The translations under genes were made by a program, and so were the position numbers. The notes beneath the pieces are model-generated. The model was not told where the DNA came from and ran no database searches. It was given only the letters and a program-made list of their open reading frames with translations. 21,792 bases of DNA from Chara braunii (taxonomy: Eukaryota > Streptophyta > Charophyceae > Charales > Characeae): positions 1,279,981 to 1,301,772 of the forward strand of contig BFEA01000221.1 of the NCBI GenBank assembly GCA_003427395.1, read 5' to 3'. Shown one piece after another: positions 1 through 7,857 of this stretch (position 1 is its first letter; each line of letters opens with the position of its first letter).

Positions 1-36
1 ACAGCCAACAAGGGGGGAACCGGCCCAGTCGACCGG

Positions 37-88
37 CCGGTAGGACCGGTCCGGTTCCGGTTGGGGGAGGACCCCCCGGTCCTACCGG
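37..88. repeat. GC-rich inverted repeat (13-bp arms)
   Basis: CCGGTAGGACCGG (37-49) is matched by its exact reverse complement CCGGTCCTACCGG (76-88) around a 26-nt G/C-rich loop. It lies in the first 100 bases, which are far richer in G+C than the following sequence and match no other repeat in the window. It could be the end of another element cut by the window edge. No function is assigned. Confidence 0.6.
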
Positions 89-101
89 GTTCTTAGCACT
101 G

Positions 102-297
102 GTTTGAATAAGATAGGATACGATAAGGAGGAGGAGTTGGTTGGCAAGAGAAGGCGCAATTGTCTCTTCTTCTTCTTTTTTTTTTCTTCTTCTTCTTTAG
201 AATCTTTCTCTCTCCTTCTTGTCAAGTTCCTTCATGTTTTTGCAATTGGAGGGCGTTGTGCTTTCTCGTGAATTTTGCACTTTGAAATTATAGGATC
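102..297. mobile_element. LTR family A, terminal fragment
   Basis: This stretch aligns with the last ~220 bases of the solo LTRs at 3800-5097 and 12298-13529. Shared landmarks in order are TTTGAATAAG, a purine-rich block, a long CTT/TTC pyrimidine tract, GCAATTGG, GGCRTTGT, and a GAAAT...AGGATC end. The last six bases of the LTR (ATAACA type) are missing, and the fragment abuts the truncated gypsy pol. Everything upstream of TTTGAATAAG is absent. It may be a leftover third insertion or the gypsy element's own 3' LTR; on the pol-sense (minus) strand a purine run, GAAGGAGAGAGAAAG, lies just outside it, as a polypurine tract would. Confidence 0.7.
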
Positions 298-324
298 TTT
301 CTCTCTCCTTCAGAAGGGGTTTAA

Positions 325-850
325 ATGATAGGACTCCAAATAGGATCCCCAACATACCAAAACAAATTATTATCCTTGAGTTCAGTCTCGATGTCAAGGT
401 AGGTAACAATTATATGAAAGAAATTAGATCGTCTAGAAAATGCATCAACAACAACATTAAAATTACCTTTTATCGTTTTCAACTCAAAGTCAAAAGTTTC
501 GATGAATGCAGATCATCATACTAACTTGTTGGACAACGGGGGTTGTGTTTTAATCCACTTCAAAGTCGAGTGATCCGAGTAGACTGTGAAGTATCTGCCG
601 AGCAAGTAGTGCTTCCAGGTGTCTAGAGCTTCTATTAAGGCATACAACTTCCTTTCATATGTGGAGTTAACAAACTTCTCTGATGGTAAGCGCTTAAACA
701 TAAATTCCACTGGTCTATAGCCCTTTCCATCGTCTTGTTGTCGCACAACCCATTCCCATACCGATTTGCGTCAGTCGTGACAATGAAAGGTAGTGAAGGA
801 TCAACAATTTTCAAGACAAAGTAGTTAGTTAGCACATATTTAAGTTTCTT
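325..850 (-). pseudogene. gypsy RNase H domain
   Basis: PFIVTTDANRYG holds the first catalytic Asp; a frameshift follows, then GKGYRPVEFMFKRLPSEKF, STYERKLYALIEALDTWKHY (catalytic Glu) and FTVYSDHSTLKWIKTQP (catalytic Asp). Two adjacent TGA codons follow NKLV near 500, after which the same frame continues with FIETFDFELKTIKGNFNVVV and DAFSRRSNF, the usual end of the domain, running to a TAA near 325. The domain would degrade the RNA strand of the RNA:DNA hybrid. All main sequence blocks are present, but the reading frame is broken at least twice. No integrase sequence follows. Confidence 0.87.
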
Positions 851-869
851 AAACGCCGACTCAATCCTT

Positions 870-1770
870 GTCCCATAACCAAGGTTTTTCTGTCTTAAGC
901 AACCTCCTCATTGACATAGCTATGATAGAGAAGCTCTTCACGAACTTCCTGTAGTGCTTGCGAGTCCTAGGAAGGATCGCAGTTCAGTGATAGTCTTGGG
1001 TCTGGGCCAATCTCTAATGGTCATTATTTTATTTTCTTAAAGCCTTAGTCCTTCTTCATTTACTATATGTCGAAGATATAATACCTCAGATTTAACAAAT
1101 TATGATTTCTTAGGATTTAGCTTGTAGTTACCTTCTCTTAATTTCTATAGAACCATTCGTAGGTGTTTCTCATGGTCCTTTAGAGTCTTGCTATAAACGA
1201 GGATGCCATCGAGATACACGACCACGAATTGGTCCAACCACTACCGAAACAGCTCATAGATCGTTGGAAGGTTGTTGACGCGTTAGTCAAACCAAAAGGC
1301 ATCACAATAGACTCATAGTGCCCATATCTGGTTGAGAACGCCGTCTTATGCATATCAATCTTGCTGAAGTACCTGCAACCCTGCAACTGATCAAGGAGAT
1401 CACCAATTAGAGGAAGGAGTTCCGCATTTTTCACAGTTATGGAGTTCAATCCTCGATAGTCGATACACGGTTTGAGTTCACCTTCCTTTTGGGGAACGAA
1501 TAGTACAAGTGCGCCATAGGGAGAGAAACTTGGCCTAATCCATATTTTCTCAGTAAGTTTTTGCAGTTATTTCTTTAATTCTTTTAGTTCCTGCGAGGTG
1601 AAATGGTAGATCGATCCTTTGGGAATCTTACTTCTGGGGATAATTCCAATGGTGTGCTTAATAACACGTTCAATTACTCCCATTGGTTCTTTCTGTTGGT
1701 CCTTGTATTCGTCGATAAGTTTTTCTGTAGAAGATAGAAGGAGGATAGGATGCAGAACACTCACCTACAT
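870..1770 (-). pseudogene. gypsy reverse transcriptase
   Basis: The fingers region includes VIKHTIGIIPRSKIPKGSIY, then one in-frame TAA (about 1571), then [20 protein letters not shown] and [16 protein letters not shown]. The palm motif SKIDM, with its catalytic Asp, is joined directly to HKTAF. About 14 codons that normally lie between (the SGYHQI segment) are deleted in frame. [13 protein letters not shown] (motif B) is present. The catalytic YLDD box reads YLDG (codons at 1205-1216), so the second metal-binding Asp is replaced by Gly. Downstream thumb/connection motifs (LREGNYKLNPKKS, RDWPRPKTITELRSFLGLA) carry several stops. The enzyme would copy element RNA into DNA; this copy cannot. 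Confidence 0.88.
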
Positions 1771-1954
1771 TCTTGATGAGTACCATCATCACATCCTATA
1801 CCAACTTCGTTTTCGTGACCATGATTTGGAAAGCAGGAAGATGCATACAACAACACAACAGTGATGAGTCAGAACCAGACTCATGAAACAATTTAATTGG
1901 TTTCATTTTTTATTTTTCATTCCTTAAATTAACAATTTTATGTTTGAACTTGAC

Positions 1955-2548
1955 TTATGAGTCGGCTTCCTCGTGCCACTCCATGCCCAAAATCAAGTCA
2001 AATGACAAGTTCTTCTCAACTAGGAAGGTTACCTCATGTAGGATCTTCTTACCTTCCCTCGTACGGAAATAACATTTCACGTGGTCGACATACTGAGAGA
2101 TAATGATGGTACTTTGGTCAGCCAACATAGACGTGACGGGTTTGGGTAGATCCTGCACCCTCATCCCTAAATGCAACTTTCGAATTGCCTTCTCAGCGAT
2201 GTAGGACCTTGTAGATACAGGGTCCAATAAAACATCAACTTGTGTTCGCGCAATCTCTACATCTGCGATCATTAATTCATCCTTAATCTTTGCTTTCTTA
2301 GCCCATAAACTTCTTAACGCAAGCAATTCACATTCAAGTTCATCAAGGGACTCACCTAGTGTGACATAACATAAGACTTGCTCAGGGTGGATTGGGTGAG
2401 GGGCCGAAGAAAAACCATCCTCTGTCGTGTGAGTTGGAGGGTTGAAAGGGGTTCGTGGTGCCGTCTCAACTGAACCCTCTGGCTGAGTAGGAGCCAGTGC
2501 TACTCCTACTGGTTGCTCCCTTTTGGGCTCCGAATCAGGGGACATCAT
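1955..2548 (-). pseudogene. gypsy aspartic protease region
   Basis: A 197-codon open frame. The first ~75 residues are a Pro/Thr/Glu-rich linker. The C-terminal ~120 residues match the retropepsin-like domain of gypsy elements, with the active-site segment VDVLLDPVSTRSYIAEKAIR and the second-strand motif FDLILGMEWHEEA. In active enzymes the catalytic triplet is D-[ST]-G; here the Asp stays but the next two residues are Pro and Val, so cleavage activity should be lost. The frame begins one base out of phase with the zinc knuckle just upstream, so gag and protease were probably one reading frame before a small indel. It ends at a TGA just after the HEEADS segment. Confidence 0.83.
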
Positions 2549-3799
2549 GCGATGATGTTTCCCTCAGTGCCACACTTCAGGCACTTGCGATTATCCATTT
2601 GCTCCTGCCATTCCTTCTGGGTAAGGCCCATTTTCTCCCAAGGCCTGCCAGGATGTGCTGAAAAGGAGCCCGACCTCTTCTTCCCGAATTCACTGTTCAT
2701 GGTGTCTCCTTTGTTGGCCACCATGGCGGTGACGTCACCCTTTCCCGTCCGGACTCACCGCTACTATTTGTTCCACCCTCGGTTTCTTCGAGGGGCCACC
2801 TCTTGTCGAACATGACGAGGAGGTGGTCTTGTCATTTCTGCCTCCACAAGATTTGTTTCCCGTTCCTACTTGATTGCCCCCCTCTTACAACATTAGCATA
2901 CATATCCTTGACCTATGCGTTCATTTGCGCGAGCTGAAGAGCTAGGTCTCTGAATTGTCGATAATTATACTTACCCGACTTGGCCTCAGCCACAAGTTGA
3001 CAACGTATCGGTTCAGACAGGGCGCGCGAGAAAACATATAATACCTGGTTGTCTTGAAGGTTCAGTCCGAGTACCGACAAAAGACAATTAACTTCTCGAT
3101 ATCAAGCCTCTACACTAGTCCAACGCTTTTGGCCAATCGTGGTTAATTCATTGAATGCTTTATCAACGGTCGTCTTGTCTAGGAACCTTTCTTTAAATTT
3201 CTGTAAAAATTCCCGCAAGGTCATAGTCTTTGCCCACTCGCCGATGTCTTCGAAACCAGCAGCATTGGCGAATTTCCCAAGGCAAGAAGTGGAGAAGGCC
3301 ACCTGACTTTCTTCGGCGACAGGTGTTGTTAAGCAATATGTCTGGATTTCAGCAATCCACAAAAGAAGGTACTCTCCTTTCTTTCCATTATAGGTGAAGG
3401 GCAATTTCATTTTCACCTTTTCCTTTCTCTTTGGTTTCTCTCCCTCTTCCTCTTTCTTTGTTATTCCTTTCTTGGGAGATTCCGATTCTTTGGGGCCACG
3501 GGTTTTGAAGGCATTACTCATCAATTTCTCCTTTGGTTTCTTCGATTCTGGTTTCTTTTCTTCCTTTTCGTCTTCCACCTTATTCTTCTCTTTGATTGCG
3601 TTGGTCACCATTTTCAACTCATCGATGACCTGGTCCAACTTTGTCTCAAGGTGGGCGAGGTAGACCATCATGTTCTCAACCAAAGTTACCAGATCTGTTT
3701 CTGACCCAATCTTTGAATTTTTGTCTCACTTCTTCTACATTCTTTCCTTGCTGCTCTTTTTCCTTTTGTTGCTGAACATAAGCTTCCTTTTTCTTTTTC
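2545..3799 (-). pseudogene. gag: gypsy gag, capsid and nucleocapsid part
   Basis: Directly below the LTR insertion the Lys/Gln-rich coiled coil continues, then shifts frame near 3690 into a 193-codon open stretch (3683-3102). That stretch has a Lys/Glu-rich linker and then a Retrotrans_gag-like capsid: KLPFTYNGKKGEYLLLWIAE, the CLGKFANAAGFEDIGEWAK helix pair, and FLQKFKERFLDK. After a stop or shift the capsid continues (VLYVFSRALSEPIR, YNYRQFRDLALQLAQMNA) with a TAG in frame. A CCHC-type knuckle remnant (KCLKCGTEGN, Cys codons at 2571-2583) has Asn or a frameshift where the His should be, and the frame ends at a TGA at 2545-2547. The role would be particle assembly and RNA packaging; the copy is non-functional. 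Confidence 0.82.
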
Positions 3800-5097
3800 T
3801 GTTAGGACCTGCCAAACACGGACTGAGATGCACAACTGATTTCTGAGTTTTGCGAATGGATGCCTTGCTGAGTTTTCTGCTTGTTGCTGAGTTTTCCTAG
3901 TCCGAGTGTGTGCGTGCTTGCTGGTCTGTGTGCCTGTCTGAGCGCTGGTTGTTTTGAGTGTGTTTGTGACCCGCAAGGGTACTTGTCTGTGGGGAAGGCC
4001 CAAAGGGCCGGTACTTACCCTGTGGCCGTGGCATTGATGGTTAGAGCGGGGAAAACACTCAAGTGGTGGGGAAAGAGGCCTGCGACACTGGGAGCAGCGG
4101 AAAAACACACAAGTAGCAGGTAGACCGGTACCACACCAAGAAGAGGTAGATGTGCCGGGTACTTGAGGCGGAGCAGAAGAAGACAAAGTTGGCATATTTA
4201 GAGGCCCAGTAGTTGTAGGCTAGGTCTAGTCGGGTACCAGTCCAATCAGTCTGAGTCTAGGGCCTGTACGGGCAATATCAAAGTCTGCAATGATGTTTCC
4301 CTCCGAATGGGAGGGGGTACCGGTTGCTTGGAGGCCGCGCGGCCTAGGAAGTCACTCGCCAAGAGGCAAGCAGGCCGCTATATCTCCAGGAGGAGCGAAG
4401 TGCTCCTCCTCATTGTCGGTGTGCAAGTTTGGCGACACACTGCTTGGAGTGCTGGCTGGAGCAGCGCTAGCACAAAGCAGCGCTGCTGGGGAAGGAGCAA
4501 GGACAGGAGGAGGAGGAAGACAAGGACTAGCAATGGACAGAGCCAGAGGTACTTACCTGGCTATGGTGGACACCATCTTCATCACCTTGGTGGACGCTGC
4601 ATCTGGAAGGCCCCACTGGGGTAGAGCTGCACCAAGAAGCTTCCAGGCAGAGTCAGGCATGGTGGCCTGAACAAGTGCAGCCATAGCTGCTTTGTGCTGT
4701 CCTTTGCACAGCAGGGCAATGCCCTGGTAGTCCGCCATAGCCTCGGCCTTGGAGGAAGGAGGAAGAAGGGTCCCCATGGCTATGGTGGACCTCATGTGAT
4801 ACCTGCAGTAGAAGAGGGATTCGGACATTGATTCTGGTTCAGCCATTCAGCATTATTGTTTGTATTTCTTGTTTGAATAAGAGGGGAGGAGATAAGAAGG
4901 AGAAGAGTGGTTGGCGAAGAAGAAGGGAATTCTCATTGCTCTTTGCTGGTGTACATCTTCTTCTTCTTCTTTCTTTCATCTTCTTTTTCTTCTTCTCTCC
5001 CTCTCTCTCCTCTCAAGTTCATTCATTTCTTTCTGCAATTGGACGGCATTGTACTTTCTCATGAATGTGTACTTCGAAATTGGCCAGGATCATAACA
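3800..5097. mobile_element. Solo LTR, family A, copy 1
   Basis: The 1298-bp insert begins TGTTAGGACC and ends GGATCATAACA, with TGTTA/TAACA terminal inverted repeats. It is flanked on both sides by TTTC (3796-3799 and 5098-5101), a 4-bp target-site duplication. The host gag frame resumes after removing the insert and one duplicate. It aligns over its whole length with 12298-13529. No internal retroelement sequence remains, so it is a solo LTR produced by LTR-LTR recombination. Shared landmarks are the AGGCCGCGCGGCCT palindrome, an AGGAGGAGC hairpin, an antisense ORF ending at a splice-donor-like site, and a pyrimidine-rich tract near the end. Orientation is not settled. Confidence 0.93.
4553..4846 (-). 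CDS. 97-codon ORF inside LTR-A, antisense, ends at a splice-donor consensus
   Basis: An ATG-initiated frame (ATG at 4846-4844) encodes an Ala/Met-rich protein of 97 residues with no recognisable family: it starts MAEPESMSESLFYCRYHMRS and ends KVMKMVSTIAR. Its TAA stop (4555-4553) lies inside CCAG|GTAAGT (4560-4551), a near-perfect eukaryotic 5' splice site, so splicing would remove the stop. The homologous stretch in LTR-A copy 2 keeps a donor-like CAG|GTAGGT (12998-12993 for GTAGGT), but the frame there has a stop and a frameshift and some Ns. It could be a real exon in the LTR leader, or a chance frame in a decaying repeat. I favour neither strongly. Confidence 0.3.
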   Translation of the reverse strand: MAEPESMSESLFYCRYHMRSTIAMGTLLPPSSKAEAMADYQGIALLCKGQHKAAMAALVQATMPDSAWKLLGAALPQWGLPDAASTKVMKMVSTIAR

Positions 5098-5511
5098 TTT
5101 CTCTGTCTCTAACGTGTCTTGGAGTTGCTTGATTGTGGCATCCATAATTTTCTCACTTAACTCCGGTTCTTTCCTTTCCTTACTGGGTTCTCCCTTTTCT
5201 TCCTCTTTCACCTTTTTACTCAGTTGCTCGAGATGATGAACGACATATTCATCGAGGCTCAAACGGGCCTCGTTGATCATCTTTTGCACGGACCTGCTCG
5301 CTTCCATCATCAGAGCAGCAGTGTCAGCCTTACTGAGTTCGTCCTCCTCTGGACCGGCGTCGTGTTCTTCATTAATCAGCTGCTGCAACCGTGTAGTCAT
5401 CAGTTCACGACGGGCATCCCTCTGCCCTCTGGTTTTCAGTTCTTCTTCTTCGGCGAAGAACGTGAGAGAGACAAGTGTAAATTCCACGGACTCGATCCAC
5501 AAACGAATTTT
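5098..5511 (-). pseudogene. gag: gypsy gag, N-terminal part (upstream of LTR insertion)
   Basis: A minus-strand open stretch of roughly 135 codons, strongly charged and rich in Glu, Lys, Gln and Leu, predicts a long coiled coil (segments such as LQQLINEE and HHLEQLSKKVKEEE). This fits the N-terminal helical region of gag proteins that multimerise in the cytoplasmic particle. The open frame runs straight into the end of the solo LTR, giving a spurious tail. The frame resumes on the other side of the LTR at 3799 once one copy of the 4-bp duplication is removed. The start codon is uncertain: the frame opens near 5511 but the first ATG is about 35 codons in. Confidence 0.72.
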
Positions 5512-5539
5512 TAATAATACAGGAAGAAAATTAAATAAG

Positions 5540-5540
<1 letters not shown>

Positions 5541-5602
<62 letters not shown>

Positions 5603-5605
5603 ATA
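5541..5605. repeat. (AAAT)n microsatellite
   Basis: About 16 uninterrupted AAAT units immediately upstream of the gypsy gag on the gag-sense strand. Its position at the edge of the recognisable element suggests it grew from, or replaced, the missing 5' end of that element. Confidence 0.97.
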
Positions 5606-5974
5606 CAGTGTCACTATTAACTACGCTGACTAGTGACTAACATTGTTCTAATTTGAGAGACTGCACAGGTTCCAAGGCCCCGGCCAGCGTGATCACCACA
5701 ACACACTTTGGTAAGTCCACAAACATCCACAAGACAGCCAATCAAATTGAGTGCACAAGAATCAATCAGCAACACACACAACAAGACAAGTGTTAGCTGC
5801 TGCTGTTTTCGCTGTCCACATGCAGATGTCTGTGTGACCAGACACGCGTCCAGGCATCGGGCACTACAGCATTATCCAGTGCTCTACCGCCCACCTGGTC
5901 CCACACGTGCAAGGTCTCTCTCCTCTGGCCTGTACTGATCAGCGGTTTATCATGTCAGCATGGCAATAACAAGT
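5606..5974. other. No gene recognised
   Basis: AC-rich stretches around 5695-5790 and scattered GTCAGC words are seen, but no conserved coding frame or RNA gene. An open frame of 76 codons in the plus strand (from 5708) has no recognisable motif. Confidence 0.6.
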
Positions 5975-6050
5975 GTGCCACGTCAGCAAATATGTGCCAT
6001 GTCAGCAAATATGTGCCACATCAGCAAACAGGTGCCACGCCAGCATGTCA
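5975..6050. repeat. 19-bp tandem repeat, four copies
   Basis: Units of the form GTGCCACGTCAGCAAATAT start at 5975, 5994, 6013 and 6032, exactly 19 bp apart; the fourth is divergent. Looser copies of the CCACGTCAGC core occur at 5951, 6066 and 6187. The core is the reverse complement of the core of the array at 11174-11480. Confidence 0.9.
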
Positions 6051-6254
6051 ATGGGCCCTGCAAGAGCCACGTCAGAAATGAAGTACTGCCTATGCTTCGT
6101 CAGAACTAGAATGCCGCCTAGAACCGTGATCCTCTTTCCTTGAAGGTGCCTTGTCCATGGAGATATCACGCTGCTCCCAAAAGCAATGCCGCGTCAGCAT
6201 GAATACCTTTTGTGAGGACACCTCTGCCTGATTCAGGCCCAGCGGGCCAGCGGC

Positions 6255-7235
6255 CGTTTTTCAGGCCTGGCACACTGAGTTTCGGGCTGAGCCACGGGTG
6301 GTCACCCTCGTCTCTGATCCAGGGGTTTCCAAAGAGAGGCTGCCTGAGCACTTCCTCTTTGGATCTGGGTTTGTTTCGTTTCTCGGGCATGATTTCTCCA
6401 GATACGTATAAGGGCCGTCCAATAAGGGATAGGTGTCTGGTTGTGCGATGGGGGAGCGCTAGTCCCATGTCTTCTCCTCCCTGTTCTTGGACTCCAGTCT
6501 TTGTTCATGACCCAGAACAGTCCGGACATGTTAGTGAGGGATTCCGTTGGGGTCAGCTTCCTGATGCTATCTTGTGCTAGTTTGTTCCACGGCAGTGATT
6601 GAATAGTCAGTAGCTTAATGACCCACTTAATTTGCAAGGCTTTCGTTTCTTGTTTGGGGTCAATAATGCCCAGCCCCCCTGTGTTGGTTTCCTTGTGATA
6701 TAGTGCCATGCTATTTTTGGAATGTAGTTTTCTTTGTTGGGGTTCCCTGATCATAAGTATGCTCTAGCTTTCTTGTTTAGATCTTTGATGGTCTGGTCTG
6801 GTATTGTCCAAATGGAGGCTATGTTCCACATCATTGAGAATACGGAGGTGTTAATGATAAGAGCCCTACCCAATAGTGATGTAAATGCTTGACTCCATTT
6901 CCCCATTTTTGTTGATTTGACCGGCTAGGAGATTCTGTGCCATATGGGGAGCAGGACCGTCCTTTGTTACTTGGATCCCCAGGTATCTCGTTGGCTCCTC
7001 CGGTATCTCCCAGGACATCTGATCCTCCGGTCCGTGAAGCTGTGGGATGGGTTCGTTAGATAACCACCACCCTACCGTCTTTACCCAATTTATCTTAATT
7101 TCGGAAGCCAGTCTGAACGCTTCCATTGCTCTGACTAAAGCTGCCATGGACCAGTTGGAAGCTCGTATCAGCACTGTTAGATTGTCCACGAACATGATTA
7201 CTGTAGGAAATATGAAGTGGTTTGAGTAGCCAACA
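6255..7235 (-). pseudogene. LINE-A, inverted 5' segment (end of RT and following region)
   Basis: On the minus strand it starts inside the reverse transcriptase at the metal-binding box, which reads FVDNL instead of the usual FADDL, so the second catalytic Asp is Asn. It continues with the LINE-typical NWVKTVGWWL, EEPTRYLGIQVTKDGPA, then NTGGLGIIDPKQETKALQIK and LFGNPWIRDEGDHPW. Frameshifts occur near 6870 and 6755-6800 and near the C-terminal part. Endonuclease and the N-terminal half of RT are absent. The protein order would continue directly into the plus-strand segment that begins at 7246, so this piece is inverted relative to the rest of the same LINE. Confidence 0.82.
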
Positions 7236-7245
7236 GATGGTTGTC

Positions 7246-7857
7246 ATGGATCAAACACGGTGCCTGGCGAGTAGGGGACATCTGGAACAAAGGAAAGGAA
7301 GAACTGGCTGGACGAAAATGAGCTTAAAACTCAACTGAAAGGCTGCCACCACAGAGATGAAAGTTTACAAAAAGTATTCCGGGGGGCTGGGCCAAGCTAC
7401 TAAAGGAGGATTTTACGTGGAAAACCGGGAAGTGGGGGGCCCTAATCCAGGACACCTTCCCCGAAAGGGCCTACCAATTTTCCCATCGAATATCAGGTCC
7501 AGGGCCACGAGACGTCTTCACGTCCTTCCCGATCCTGAAGACCAAGCCAAGGTGAACCGTGCATTCAGAATATCAACCCTGAAAGAGTAGTGCTTTATGC
7601 GTTTACTCTCCGTAAAATAAGAACATTTGGACTCTGGCCAAAGCAGATATTTCAAATAGGGACAGCAATTCAAGACCTCGAGTTGGATCCCTCGAAGTGG
7701 GCGTGCCCCCCCGACCGAAATAGAACGACCAAACCACCAATTCCAATATATGAGTACACAGTTAAGCTGGGTTAGAAGATGCTGTTAAAAACAAAGGACC
7801 CAGACCCAACAATCAAAGGAAGATGGAGCAAGTTAATTGGTTTGGAGGCAGACCAGA
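7246..7857 (+). pseudogene. LINE-A, C-terminal region part 1 (upstream of solo LTR-B)
   Basis: This is the plus-strand continuation of the LINE-A protein: WIKHGAWRVGDIWNKGKEEL, shift of frame, ENELKTQLKGCHHRDESLQK, a TAA near 7399, then fragments including LRKIRTFGLWPKQIFQIGTA and TIKGRWSKLIGLEADQ. The WxxxGxxxVGDxW segment normally follows the LFGNPWIRD-type motif in L1-like LINEs, which is exactly where the inverted segment stops. Several stops and frameshifts make it non-coding now. It breaks at 7857 at the 5-bp duplication flanking solo LTR-B and resumes at 8988. Confidence 0.77.

Larger units (their letters stand above)
298..5520 (-). mobile_element. Degenerate Ty3/gypsy retrotransposon, interrupted and truncated
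   Basis: Read on the minus strand, the order is gag (coiled coil, capsid, one zinc knuckle), aspartic protease, reverse transcriptase, RNase H. PR-RT-RH order is typical of Metaviridae (Ty3/gypsy). No integrase or chromodomain follows RNase H; the element stops at about 298 against an LTR fragment. No 5' LTR or primer-binding site is seen upstream of gag, where an AAAT microsatellite begins. All domains carry stops, frameshifts or active-site changes, so this copy is dead. A solo LTR (3800-5097) sits inside gag. Domain details are in the separate entries. Confidence 0.88.

Noticed and set aside
3686-4195. 169-codon minus-strand frame joining gag to LTR
   Set aside because: It crosses the LTR-gag junction at 3799/3800, and the gag portion is in a different frame from the coiled-coil reading; it is an artefact of the insertion.
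4290-4670. 126-codon plus-strand open frame in LTR-A
   Set aside because: Gly/Ala/Arg-rich translation of a GC-rich LTR core; the overlapping 105-codon frame is of similar length, and copy 2 keeps the frame only partly and with Ns.
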